From contig JBFLYK010000025.1 in the NCBI GenBank assembly GCA_040756995.1, forward strand, positions 31,310 through 95,309: a stretch of 64,000 bases of DNA, in the 5' to 3' direction. This DNA is from BP-133 sp040756995. GTDB taxonomy: Bacteria > Actinomycetota > Acidimicrobiia > IMCC26256 > BP-133. The notes below the pieces were generated by a model. The model did not search any database and was not told the origin of the DNA. It saw nothing but the letters and a program-made list of their open reading frames with translations. The translations under genes and the position numbers were made by a program. Position 1 is the first letter of the stretch; every line of letters starts with the position of its first letter. This document shows, piece after piece, positions 36,673 through 44,502 of this stretch.

Positions 36673-37071
36673 TCAGCAGTCCCGCAGGACCGGGGACTGG
36701 TTGAGCAGCTGCGCCCGGGGGGAGGTGAACCGCTCGTAGGCCTCGGTGCCGGCCGCGTCGGCGGGGAAGACGGCGACCCGATGGCAGTTCTGGAAGGCCA
36801 GCGTGACACCGAAGTGACGTTCCAGCGAGCCCCTGATGGCGTCGCTGGCCAGCGCCCGCAGCAGCTGGCCGCGGGCCTGCTCGTCAGGCGGCGGGACCTG
36901 GTTGTCCACGAACGGCCGCTCCCGGTCGCCGGCGGCCCGCTCGGCCACGAGCAGGCTGATCGTCTCCCAGGCGTAGGGCAGCGACGTCCGGATGCAGTCG
37001 ACGAAGGCGGCCTCGTCGACCTCTCCCCGTTCGGCTGAGGCCAACAGTTCAGGACTGACATCGAGCGACAT
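36673..37071 (-). CDS. SCO5389-family conserved protein
   Basis: A 132-residue soluble protein strongly resembling the SCO5389 family of actinobacteria: MSLDVSPELLASAERGEVDEAAFVDCIRTSLPYAWE at the start, DNQVPPPDEQARGQLLRALASDAIRG in the middle and SPRAQLLNQSPVLRDC at the end. The function is unknown. The ATG follows GAGAGGAG. The first gene of its operon, it ends 31 nt before the LLM start. A TTGACG -35 candidate is at 37139-37144 on this strand. Confidence 0.75.
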   Translation of the reverse strand: MSLDVSPELLASAERGEVDEAAFVDCIRTSLPYAWETISLLVAERAAGDRERPFVDNQVPPPDEQARGQLLRALASDAIRGSLERHFGVTLAFQNCHRVAVFPADAAGTEAYERFTSPRAQLLNQSPVLRDC

Positions 37072-37196
37072 GAGCGGCTCCTCTCACATGAGCACTTTGG
37101 CTGACAGAAGGCCGCAGTTTCGAGTTCCGTTCCTAATACGTCAACCGCTAACGATTGCGAAGTCCATGGTGGATGGAGGGCGCTCCGGTTGCATTC

Positions 37197-37211
37197 TGAG
37201 AACTATTCTCA
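37197..37211. promoter_or_regulatory. Zur-type box 1
   Basis: TGAGAACTATTCTCA, one mismatch to TGAGAAT-N-ATTCTCA. It lies in the spacer between TTGCAT and TACCCT of a plus-strand promoter leading to the pacL-ctpC pair. Confidence 0.7.
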
Positions 37212-37284
37212 CTACCCTGTCCCCGGTGACGTCCGGCGGCGCCACATCCCCCACCGCACACTCCGTGTCCTGCTCCACCCGGCC

Positions 37285-37488
37285 GTGCGGGGCGCCCGCC
37301 CGGGGAGTCACCGCCCGCCTCGGTCCGGGCCGGCCCCGATGGACCCCCTTCCCGGGGCCGGCCTGGAGGCGGGCGAATACCTGGCTGCCGGTGGGCGGTT
37401 GCCCGGCGTGCTCCGCCGGCGGCTCGTCCGCCTCGAGCGGCCGTTCCCGCAGGACTTCGAAGCGCAGGTGAGCGTGGTCGGGCGATAG
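37285..37488 (+). CDS. Possible small protein, doubtful
   Basis: A 67-residue frame (GTG start) whose second half (LEAGEYLAAGGRLPGVLRRRLVRLERPFPQDFEAQVSVVGR in two parts) has coding-like codon positions, while the first half is less convincing. No ribosome site is seen. I do not recognise a family. It would be the first gene downstream of Zur-type box 1. Confidence 0.28.
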   Translation: MRGARPGSHRPPRSGPAPMDPLPGAGLEAGEYLAAGGRLPGVLRRRLVRLERPFPQDFEAQVSVVGR

Positions 37489-37554
37489 CCTGCCCTGACG
37501 ATCGCAACGGCGACCGGGGCTGCTCTTCGGCCCGCCTTCGAGGAGGAAGTCACC

Positions 37555-37857
37555 ATGGCTTGGACCCGTGTCCTGCACCGAGCCGGTTCACTGCGCGGCG
37601 TCGCCGGCCTGGCGGCGGCCGGAGTCCTCGGAGACCTGATCGTCACCGGCGCCCGCCGGTTCCTCCCGGAAAACTTCGGGCGCCGCGTCGCCGTGCGCAC
37701 GATGGCCGGCGGCATCGTGGTGACCCGCCGCCTCGAAAGTGCGGCCGAGGAGGCCCGGCTCCTGGCCGGCGACCTCCTGGCCGAGGCCCGGGCGTCGCTC
37801 GGCGAGGAAGCCACCGTCCCCGCCGAGGGCAACGGCGCCGCCGGCCACGAGCATTGA
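37555..37857 (+). CDS. DUF1490/PacL-like partner of metal ATPase
   Basis: 100 residues: a hydrophobic N-terminal segment (GSLRGVAGLAAAGVLGDLIVTG), an Arg-rich linker, an amphipathic Glu/Ala helix and a His end (GHEH). This is the layout of DUF1490 proteins, the PacL membrane adaptors that scaffold CtpC-type pumps in mycobacteria and bind metal through a short C-terminal His/Asp motif. AGGAGGAAG precedes the ATG. The stop overlaps the TTG start of ctpC, which makes the pairing firm. Confidence 0.82.
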   Translation: MAWTRVLHRAGSLRGVAGLAAAGVLGDLIVTGARRFLPENFGRRVAVRTMAGGIVVTRRLESAAEEARLLAGDLLAEARASLGEEATVPAEGNGAAGHEH

Positions 37858-40103
37858 CCGGGACGAGCGCGGACCCGGTTCGACTCGAAGCTGACGCCGG
37901 CGGGCGGGCCCGCCTGCGGGTTCCCGCTCTGGCGGGGCGACCTGACCGGGCGGCCGCCCTCGAGGCGGCGCTGGGAGACCTTCCCGGAGTGCGGGCGGTC
38001 CGGGCGTTTCCCCGCACCGGCAGCCTTGTGGTCTGGCGGGACGGCTCCGCCCTGGCCGCCGCCGATCTCGTGGATCGGCTGGCCAAGGAGGTGGCCGACC
38101 TCGAAACGTCCGACAGCGCCACCCCGGTGATCTGGCGTCACGGGGGCCACCACGACGACGCCGGCATGCTCCGGCTGCTCGTCGGTGGGGCGGTCCTCGG
38201 GGTGCTGGCCTTGCGCCGGGTGATCCTCCGTCGGCCCCCCATCCTGGTCGGGGGCGGCCGCACCGTGGCCACCGCCGTCGCGGTCTTCACGGGCTACCCG
38301 TTCTTCAAGGGCGCCTTCCGGTCGCTGGCCGGCGGCCGGGGCGTCGGCACGGATCTGCTGGTCACGGCGGCCACCGTGGCCAGTCTGGTGCTGCGGGAGA
38401 GCGTCGTGGCCCTCACCGTACTGTGGTTGCTCAACGTCGGCGAACACCTCCAGGCGCTCACGCTGCGCCGCACCCGACGGGCCATCGAAGAGCTCGTCTC
38501 GCTGGGAGCCGGACGGGTCTGGATCGTGGCGGCCGACGGCGACGAGGTCGAGATCTCCTCCGACGACCTCACCGCCGGTGACGTGGTGGCGGTCTACGAG
38601 CAGTCGGTCATCCCCGTCGACGGCGTCGTTCTCTCGGGCGAGGCGGTCGTCGACCAGGCGGCCATCACCGGCGAAGGGTTTCCCGTCTATGTCGACGCCG
38701 GCGACGAGGTCTTCGCCGGGACCGTGATCCGCCAGGGTTCGCTGCGGGTGCAGGCCGTCCGGGTCGGGCGGGACACCACCGCCGGGCGGATCATCGCCCG
38801 GGTGGAGGAGGCCCAGGCCGACCGAGCGCCGATCGAGACGGTGGCCACCCGCTTTTCCCGCCGGTTCGTACCGGCGTCGTTCGCGCTGGCCGGCCTCACC
38901 TGGCTCGTCACCGGTGACCCTCACCGGGCGATGACCATGCTGCTTGTGGCCTGCCCCTGCGCGGCGGGGCTGTCGACGCCGACGGCGGTCAGCGCCGCCA
39001 TCGGCAACGGGGCCCGCCGCGGCATCCTCATCAAGGGCGGCAGCCATCTGGAAGCGGCCGGACGGGTGTCGGCCGTCGTCTTCGACAAGACCGGCACGCT
39101 CACCGCCGGCCGGCCACTGGTCACCGAGGTCGTCGCCTTCGCCGACGGCTGGTCACCGGAGAAGGTCCTGGCCTATGCCGCCTCTTCCGAGGTTCACGTC
39201 CGTCACCCGTTGGCCCAGGCCGTCATCCGGCACACGGAAGAGGCCCGCATCGAGATTCCCCTTCACGAGGAATGCGAGGTGCTGCTGGGACTCGGGATGC
39301 GGGTGGTCGCCGGTGGCGACCGGATTCTGCTCGGCAGCCCCCGGCTCATGGCCCGCTCCGGCGTCCCGGTCAGCGCCGAGGCAGCCGCGACGATCGCTCG
39401 CCTCGAGACGGCGGCGGAAACGCCGATCTGCCTCGCCTACAACGAGGAGCTGGTCGGGCTCCTCGGCGTCACCGACGCCGTGCGGATCGACGCCGCCGAG
39501 GTGACGGCCGAGCTCCGGCGGATCGGCATCACCCGCGTCGTGATGCTGACCGGCGACACGCACGAGGCGGCCACCGCCATCGCCGACCTGATCGGCGTCG
39601 ACGACTGGCAGGCCCGCGTCCTGCCGGAGGACAAGCTCGAAGCGGTCCGGGCTCTTCAGGCCCAGGGCCATGTCGTCGCCGTGGTGGGCGACGGCACCAA
39701 CGACGCCCCGGCCCTCGCCGCCGCCGACGTCGGCATCGCCATGGGCCTGACGGCCACCGATGTGGCCGTGGAAACGGCCGACGTCGCCCTGGCCGGCAGC
39801 CATCTACCGCACGTCGTCGGGGTCATCGACCTTGGCCGGCGAACCCTCGGTGTGGTGCGCCAGAACTACGCCCTGGCCATCGGGGTGAACACCCTCGGCC
39901 TCCTGGCCGGAACCTTCGGCACCTTGAACCCCGTGCTCGCCGCGGTCCTCCACAACGCCTCCAGCGTGGCCGTCGTCCTCAACAGCTCCCGGCTCATCCG
40001 CCACGACCCGCGCCCGGCTCGGGACGACCGGCGACGACGGCCGTGGCCGGCTCAGGTGATGCACGGCGGCGTGTCGACGGCGCCCATGCCGCCGTCGGGC
40101 TGA
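37854..40103 (+). CDS. ctpC: CtpC-type P1B ATPase (zinc/manganese export)
   Basis: 749 residues. The N-terminal HMA-like fold lacks CxxC, followed by membrane helices, GEHLQALTLRRTR, TGEGFPV, CPCAAGLSTPTA, FDKTGTLTAGRPLVTEV, SSEVHVRHPLAQAV, HEECEVLLGLGMR and VGDGTNDAPALAAADVGIAMGL. These match mycobacterial CtpC closely, including HNASSVAVVLNSSRLIR at the end. CtpC exports zinc, with a link to manganese. The TTG start at 37854 overlaps the PacL-like stop in TTGA. A Zur-type box upstream is surprising for an exporter. Confidence 0.88.
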   Translation: MTGTSADPVRLEADAGGRARLRVPALAGRPDRAAALEAALGDLPGVRAVRAFPRTGSLVVWRDGSALAAADLVDRLAKEVADLETSDSATPVIWRHGGHHDDAGMLRLLVGGAVLGVLALRRVILRRPPILVGGGRTVATAVAVFTGYPFFKGAFRSLAGGRGVGTDLLVTAATVASLVLRESVVALTVLWLLNVGEHLQALTLRRTRRAIEELVSLGAGRVWIVAADGDEVEISSDDLTAGDVVAVYEQSVIPVDGVVLSGEAVVDQAAITGEGFPVYVDAGDEVFAGTVIRQGSLRVQAVRVGRDTTAGRIIARVEEAQADRAPIETVATRFSRRFVPASFALAGLTWLVTGDPHRAMTMLLVACPCAAGLSTPTAVSAAIGNGARRGILIKGGSHLEAAGRVSAVVFDKTGTLTAGRPLVTEVVAFADGWSPEKVLAYAASSEVHVRHPLAQAVIRHTEEARIEIPLHEECEVLLGLGMRVVAGGDRILLGSPRLMARSGVPVSAEAAATIARLETAAETPICLAYNEELVGLLGVTDAVRIDAAEVTAELRRIGITRVVMLTGDTHEAATAIADLIGVDDWQARVLPEDKLEAVRALQAQGHVVAVVGDGTNDAPALAAADVGIAMGLTATDVAVETADVALAGSHLPHVVGVIDLGRRTLGVVRQNYALAIGVNTLGLLAGTFGTLNPVLAAVLHNASSVAVVLNSSRLIRHDPRPARDDRRRRPWPAQVMHGGVSTAPMPPSG

Positions 40104-40118
40104 GGACGGCGGCACCGA

Positions 40119-40259
40119 TCAGCACGACGTAACCGGCCTGCCCGAATGCTCGGCGAGATGGAGCACCTGGAAGCCGATGCCGATGGCGGCGACGACGATG
40201 ACCAGCCGGTCGCCCGGTCGGGTCGGCCGCCCCGGGGCCGTGTGGGGGCGCTCACCCAT
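40119..40259 (-). CDS. Small membrane ORF, probably frameshifted
   Basis: ATG 40259 overlaps the preceding stop (ATGGGTGA). The 46-residue product has a hydrophobic helix, DRLVIVVAAIGIGFQVLHLAEHSG, and then stops after a few residues. In the next frame the DNA goes on as QAGYVVLIGAAVLSPTAAW, a second membrane helix that would continue it naturally if one G were added to the GGG run at about 40144-40147. It is either a real truncation or a base missing from the read. The family is unknown; the HLAEH motif may be functional. Confidence 0.45.
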   Translation of the reverse strand: MGERPHTAPGRPTRPGDRLVIVVAAIGIGFQVLHLAEHSGRPVTSC

Positions 40260-40890
40260 CGACGACGATCTCTCCCAGGGGCCGCCCCTCCGGATCGGCG
40301 ATGACCGCTCCGCCGAACCGCACCCATCCGGGGTGGTCGGCGCTCGGGGTCGCCATCGGGTTGTCGGGGCTCCACAGCGGCGTGGCGAAGTGGACGTCGA
40401 AACGGTCGGGAGCCGACCCTCTCCCGTCGACCGCGACGGCCAGGAAGTCGTGCTCGACGTCTTCCACGGTCAGCCCGGCCATCCGGGTGATCGACCGCAT
40501 GCGACCCTCGGCGAGGATGCGGCGGTCCCCGTTCCGCTCGACGTCGTAGCGGTGGATCTCCGTGGCGTACATCAGCATGGCGAAGGGTCCCGAAGACGGC
40601 CCCCCGGGGGCGACCGTTCCGACGCCGCAGCTGACCATCCGCTCGTTGATCGTGAAGTTCGACACCTGGTGGGCGACGGAGGCGTCGGTGTAGGCGCCGA
40701 CTCCGGCGTCGCGCAGGCCGCCGTTCAGCAAGGGAACGGCCGTGCCGGCCGGTGCGGCGGCGGGAGCGGGGGCCGCCGGAGCGGCGGGGGTCGGCTCCAC
40801 GACGAGCACGAAGGCCGGAAGCATCAGCGCCGCGACCCCGAGGGCGCGAAGGATTCGGCGTCGGTCCGCGACGCGGCGGGTCGAGGGCAT
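40252..40890 (-). CDS. Secreted hypothetical protein of the TetR operon
   Basis: 212 residues with a signal peptide (basic RRVADRRR, hydrophobic core to about residue 36, Ala/Pro-rich mature start). The body has VSNFTINERMVSCGVGT and a repeated D-x-F/H pattern (DVEHDFLAVAVDG, FDVHFATPLWS) but no family I know. The gene overlaps the upstream flavoprotein gene by 67 bp and the downstream small membrane ORF by 8 bp, so it is clearly part of that operon. Confidence 0.6.
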   Translation of the reverse strand: MPSTRRVADRRRILRALGVAALMLPAFVLVVEPTPAAPAAPAPAAAPAGTAVPLLNGGLRDAGVGAYTDASVAHQVSNFTINERMVSCGVGTVAPGGPSSGPFAMLMYATEIHRYDVERNGDRRILAEGRMRSITRMAGLTVEDVEHDFLAVAVDGRGSAPDRFDVHFATPLWSPDNPMATPSADHPGWVRFGGAVIADPEGRPLGEIVVDG

Positions 40891-42128
40891 GGCACTCCTT
40901 TGGTCGGCAAAGGGGCCGGGAGGCCGAGGCGGCTTCCGATGGCGGCGGTGATGCGGGCGGCACCCTGGCGGGCGCCGGAGAGGTTCAGGGCGGTCGGACC
41001 GAGCTGGAGGCCGGCCAGGGCGCCCATGACGAAGACGTCGGTGCCCGGCCAGGCCAGGTCAGTGTCGAGGCCGGGGAGGCCGCCGGCGATGGCGGCGGGA
41101 TGCGATGGCCGGACAGCGTCGAAGACCGGCACCGCCTCCACGTCGTACTCCCAACCGGTGGCCAGCCAGACCTCGTCGACGACGAGCTCCGGACCGCCGG
41201 CCAGGGTGACCTGCCAGCCGTCGGCCCCCGGCCGGGCGTCGAGCACCGTTGCCGTCCGCCAGGTGACGGTCCCGGCTTCGATCCGCCGGTCGAGCGCGTC
41301 GGCGTAGGCGGGTGGGATCGACCCGCCGTCCCTGGCCTCCCGGATCAACCGGACCCGCCGGTCGAAGGACGGCTCCTTGGAGAACCCGTTCATCTCCTTG
41401 GGTCCGAGCCAGCCGGGGTCGGTGTCGAACGGCCGGACCCGGCGCGACCGGCGGGCCACGATCACCGCGTGCCCGCCCCGGGCGGCGACACCGAGGGCCA
41501 TGTGGGCGGCGGTGAGCCCGCCGCCGATCACCAGCACCGTCCTCCCGTCGAAGCGTCTGTTCCGGAGATCGACCGCCTCGGCGTGGAGGACGCCGTCGTG
41601 CCCCTCGGCCCAGCCCGGGAGCCGCGGCCGCCCGGGGTTCGTTGCCAGCACCGCCACCCGGGCCCGGCACGATCCCCGGTCCGTGTCGAGCCGGACGCCG
41701 CCGCCCGCCGGCACCGCGGCGCCGACCGACACGGCCTGGAGCACCCGGCCGAGCCGGAACCGGGCGGCGACGTCGGCGCAGAAGGCGCCGAACAGCTCGG
41801 TGCTCGGCAGGTAGCCGTGCGTGCGGAACTCCGGCCGGGCGGTGCGGAACTCGAGCAGGGCGTACGGCTCGGGATGCGGGTGGTGGACGGCCGGCGAGCG
41901 CAGCCAACCGATGTCGAGGGCGGCGAAGCGCCGGTCCCAGGCGCGCAACCAGGCGGCCGCAGGGTCGAAGACGACGAGGTCGCCGGACAGGCTCGGGTAC
42001 CGGTCGAGGAGATGGGCACAGAGGGTCAGAGCCTGGGGGCCGGCCCCGGCCACGGCGACGGCGACGTCCGCTGAGACCGGTGCCCGGCGGCCGGCGGGCG
42101 GACCTTTCCGGCGGTGGGGCTCAGGCAC
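40824..42128 (-). CDS. FAD/NAD(P)-binding monooxygenase-like protein
   Basis: 434 residues: an FAD motif VAVAGAGPQALTLCAHLL near 24, GWLRSPAVHHPHPEPYALLEF, an NADP motif TVLVIGGGLTAAHMALGV near 195 and LATGWEYDVEA near 343. This resembles the SidA/lysine N-monooxygenase branch of flavoproteins, but the substrate is unknown. The GTG at 42128 overlaps the TetR stop (GTGCCTGA). Being behind two Zur-type boxes, it may serve zinc scavenging, for instance metallophore synthesis. That is inference. Confidence 0.68.
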   Translation of the reverse strand: MPEPHRRKGPPAGRRAPVSADVAVAVAGAGPQALTLCAHLLDRYPSLSGDLVVFDPAAAWLRAWDRRFAALDIGWLRSPAVHHPHPEPYALLEFRTARPEFRTHGYLPSTELFGAFCADVAARFRLGRVLQAVSVGAAVPAGGGVRLDTDRGSCRARVAVLATNPGRPRLPGWAEGHDGVLHAEAVDLRNRRFDGRTVLVIGGGLTAAHMALGVAARGGHAVIVARRSRRVRPFDTDPGWLGPKEMNGFSKEPSFDRRVRLIREARDGGSIPPAYADALDRRIEAGTVTWRTATVLDARPGADGWQVTLAGGPELVVDEVWLATGWEYDVEAVPVFDAVRPSHPAAIAGGLPGLDTDLAWPGTDVFVMGALAGLQLGPTALNLSGARQGAARITAAIGSRLGLPAPLPTKGVPCPRPAASRTDAESFAPSGSRR

Positions 42129-42732
42129 CGGCGCCCCACTGCCCGATCTCCATGGCCACGGCTCGGGCGGCGGCGGCCGCGGCGGGAGGATCGAAGCGGA
42201 CGAGCAGCCACAGTCCCAGGGTCTGGGCCACCAGCCAGCCGGCCCGGGCCTCCCGGAGTGACCCGGGCAGCACGACCTCGCCGCCGTCGGTCGTCCCGGC
42301 GCTGTTGCGGGTCAGGGCATTGCGGAAGGCGTCGCCCAGGCGGGCCTTGAACCGGGCGCCCCACCGCTCGGCCAGGGTGTCGCGCGACGCCAGTTCGATG
42401 ATGACGTTCACCAGCAGGCAGCCCCGGCGGGCTTCGGGGTCCTGCTCGAAGTAGGCGGCCAGCCCGGTGAAGAAGTCGACGACGGCGGCGACCCCGGCTC
42501 CCGGGTCTTCCATGCCCGCCAGCCGGGGGCCGATGAAGCTCTCGGTGTAAGCGTTCAGGGCGGCGTCGAGCAGGTCGCGCTTCGAACCGAACCGGGTGTG
42601 GAGCGTCGTGCGGTCGACTCCCGACCGCAGCTCGAGAACGTCGATGCCCGTCCAGTCGTAGCCGAGGTCCCAGAACGCCTGCTTGGCGACCTCGAGCACG
42701 GCCTGCTCGTCGACGGTGGTGGTAGCGGACAT
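42121..42732 (-). CDS. TetR-family regulator
   Basis: 203 residues. The N-terminal helix-turn-helix region (VLEVAKQAFWDLGYDWTGIDVLELRSGVDRTTLHTRFGSKRDLLDAALNAYTESF) is a good TetR domain, and the ligand domain has a Trp-rich end. It is the first gene of a four-gene operon. GGAGGTG precedes the ATG by 6 nt. The promoter TTGAAT-N17-TACGTT (42792 down to 42764) overlaps Zur-type box 3, and box 2 lies 64 bp beyond it. It may respond to a product of the operon. Confidence 0.85.
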   Translation of the reverse strand: MSATTTVDEQAVLEVAKQAFWDLGYDWTGIDVLELRSGVDRTTLHTRFGSKRDLLDAALNAYTESFIGPRLAGMEDPGAGVAAVVDFFTGLAAYFEQDPEARRGCLLVNVIIELASRDTLAERWGARFKARLGDAFRNALTRNSAGTTDGGEVVLPGSLREARAGWLVAQTLGLWLLVRFDPPAAAAAARAVAMEIGQWGAGA

Positions 42733-42789
42733 GAAGCACCTCCGGCTCTGGGAACGGAGCGGAAACGTAGAGCGCCTTGAGCGATGATT

Positions 42790-42804
42790 CAAGAATCATT
42801 CTCA
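42790..42804. promoter_or_regulatory. Zur-type box 3, over the TetR-operon -35
   Basis: CAAGAATCATTCTCA, two mismatches to the consensus. On the minus strand it overlaps the -35 TTGAAT of the TetR operon. Confidence 0.6.
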
Positions 42805-42867
42805 TTGCTCTAGCTTCATCGAATGCCGATGACCGGGCCCATTTGCGGCGGCGATAGTCGTAGTGTC

Positions 42868-42882
42868 TGAGAATTGTTCTCA
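42868..42882. promoter_or_regulatory. Zur-type box 2
   Basis: TGAGAATTGTTCTCA, one mismatch, upstream of the TetR operon. It may form a paired site with box 3. Confidence 0.65.
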
Positions 42883-42993
42883 GAAGGTCTTAGTGTCCGG
42901 AGGATGGAGCTGTCCGGTCGCCGGTCCCGCCGGGCCCGACAGCGCCCTCGGCGACCGCCACGCTGGCCGACGCCGCCCGTCTCGGCGAAGCGG

Positions 42994-43416
42994 TTAGGCA
43001 GAGGGCGCTCTGCACCATCCCGGAAGCAGGCCACGGGCACGTGTGCGCTCAGCCCCGGTGGGGGAGCTGCACACGCTGGCGGGACGCTGTGGTGCTTTGA
43101 CTTCCGGGCGGTCCATGTCCTGCCGGCTGGAGCGGGCCTTCGTGGCCAGGTAATGGACGGCCAGCGAGAAGAGGTCGGGTTCGGCTTCCTCCAACCAGGT
43201 GGCTGCTTCGGCGTACGTTCCCTTGTGGTCGCGGAGAAGGTGGTTGAGGTTGCTTCGGACGGAGGCCGACTTGCCGCACCGGGGGCAGGGCAGCGGGATG
43301 AGGGCGGCCTCCTGCAGCAGGTGGGTGGCCCAGGCGGCGGCGGGATGGGTCGGATCCCACTGGCTCAGCCGTTCGAAGTTCCACCAGTCACCGCGGTCGT
43401 CCAAGTCTGCGGTCAT
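42994..43416 (-). CDS. Small protein with C-x2-C zinc-ribbon-like motif, Zur-type promoter
   Basis: 140 residues, no known family. LPCPRCGK at 42-49 is followed by HLLRDH about 12 residues later, a C2H2-like zinc-binding arrangement. The C-terminal third is basic and low in complexity, with more cysteines. The evidence that it is real is its promoter: TACGCT sits 6 nt before the ATG, and Zur-type box 4 lies 9 nt before that, the same geometry as znuA and the COG0523 gene. It may act under zinc starvation. Confidence 0.55.
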   Translation of the reverse strand: MTADLDDRGDWWNFERLSQWDPTHPAAAWATHLLQEAALIPLPCPRCGKSASVRSNLNHLLRDHKGTYAEAATWLEEAEPDLFSLAVHYLATKARSSRQDMDRPEVKAPQRPASVCSSPTGAERTRARGLLPGWCRAPSA

Positions 43417-43437
43417 CGCCGGAGCGTAACACTCGAA

Positions 43438-43452
43438 TAAGAATAATTCTCG
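43438..43452. promoter_or_regulatory. Zur-type box 4
   Basis: TAAGAATAATTCTCG, two mismatches. It is followed on the minus strand by TACGCT (43428-43423) and the ATG at 43416. Confidence 0.62.
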
Positions 43453-43513
43453 AACTGTCGGGCTCCGTTTGGGAGGCCTTCATGCAGAAGCTCAGGAGGG
43501 CCGGTCAGCGGGT

Positions 43514-43528
43514 TGAGAATTATTCTCA
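43514..43528. promoter_or_regulatory. Zur-type box 5 (perfect), znuA promoter
   Basis: TGAGAATTATTCTCA, perfect. TAGCGT (43537-43542) follows after 8 nt and the znuA ATG 6 nt later. Confidence 0.8.
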
Positions 43529-43548
43529 TAACGTGTTAGCGTTCGGTG

Positions 43549-44502
43549 ATGAACCTGCGCCCCCGGATCGTCGTCCTCCTCGCCTGTGCCGGCCTCGGTT
43601 TCCCGCTCTTCGCCTGCGGGAACGACAGGGAGGCTGCCCCCCCGCCGGACGGCATGACCGTGGCCGTCGCCTTCTATCCGATCGAGGAGATCGTCCGGAA
43701 CGTCGGCGGCGAGTACGTCGAGGTCGTCGCCCTCACGCCTCCGGGCGGCGCCCCCCACGACCTCGAGCTCACGGCGAAACGGGCCGAGACGCTGGAGAAG
43801 GCCAGGGTTGTCTTCTACCTCGGCAAGGGTTTCCAGCCGGCGATCGAGAAGGCGGTGGCCGGCCTACCGGAGGGGGTCGTCAAGGTCGACCTTCTCGGCG
43901 CGGTCGACCTGTTGCCCGTCATCCCCAAGCTGGAGGGCACCAGCGGCGAAGTCGACGGCGAAGAGCTCGCCGACGGCCGGGACCCGCACGTCTGGCTGGA
44001 TCCCAAGAACATGGTCGTGCTGACCGAGGAGGTAGCCGAGACGCTCGCCGTCGTCGATCCCGACCACCGGGACGACTACCTCCGGGGCTCCGAGGGCTAC
44101 CGCGCCAAGCTGACCGCGCTCGACGGAAAGTTCGGCACCACGCTGGCCAACTGTGCCTCCCGGTCGATCGTCACCAGCCACCGGGCCTTCGAGTATCTCG
44201 CCCGGCGCTACGGCCTCAAGCAGATCGCCATCGCCGGGATCTCCCCCGACGAGGAGCCCGATCCCCGCTCGCTGGAGGCGGTCGCCGCCGCCGCTCGGGC
44301 CGATGGCGTCACGGTGATCTTCTTCGAGGAGCAGGTCTCACCGAAGCTGTCCCAGACCGTGGCGGCCGAGATCGGCGCCACCACCGACACGCTCGATCCC
44401 GTCGAGACGGTCACCGCCGAGGACCTTGAACGGGGCCGGACCTACCTGTCCGTGCAAGAGGCGAACCTGGCGGCGCTCGCCCGGGCCCTGCGGTGCTCGT
44501 AG
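43549..44502 (+). CDS. znuA: Zinc ABC transporter substrate-binding lipoprotein
   Basis: 317 residues; lipobox LFAC with Cys23. Cluster 9 (ZnuA/TroA) metal ligands: His70 (GAPHDLEL), His147 (DPHVWLDP), His211 (SHRAFEYL) and Asp283 (TLDPVE). The His-rich loop of high-affinity ZnuA is replaced by a short acidic loop (EVDGEELADGRD). It binds Zn2+ outside the membrane and delivers it to ZnuB. The Zur-type box, TAGCGT and ATG spacing indicates a leaderless, zinc-repressed transcript. It is the first gene of znuABC. Confidence 0.92.
   Translation: MNLRPRIVVLLACAGLGFPLFACGNDREAAPPPDGMTVAVAFYPIEEIVRNVGGEYVEVVALTPPGGAPHDLELTAKRAETLEKARVVFYLGKGFQPAIEKAVAGLPEGVVKVDLLGAVDLLPVIPKLEGTSGEVDGEELADGRDPHVWLDPKNMVVLTEEVAETLAVVDPDHRDDYLRGSEGYRAKLTALDGKFGTTLANCASRSIVTSHRAFEYLARRYGLKQIAIAGISPDEEPDPRSLEAVAAAARADGVTVIFFEEQVSPKLSQTVAAEIGATTDTLDPVETVTAEDLERGRTYLSVQEANLAALARALRCS

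Larger units (their letters stand above)
37072..37554. other. 483-bp control region with a Zur-type box
   Basis: Divergent region between the SCO5389 operon and the PacL-CtpC pair. It holds the minus-strand promoter (TTGACG near 37140), the Zur-type palindrome at 37197-37211, a plus-strand TACCCT -10 candidate at 37213-37218, and a doubtful small ORF (37285-37488). AGGAGGAAG precedes the pacL start. Confidence 0.5.

Noticed and set aside
37189..37488. 99-residue frame beginning with TTG inside Zur-type box 1
   Set aside because: The start overlaps the operator and promoter; only the downstream part has coding character.
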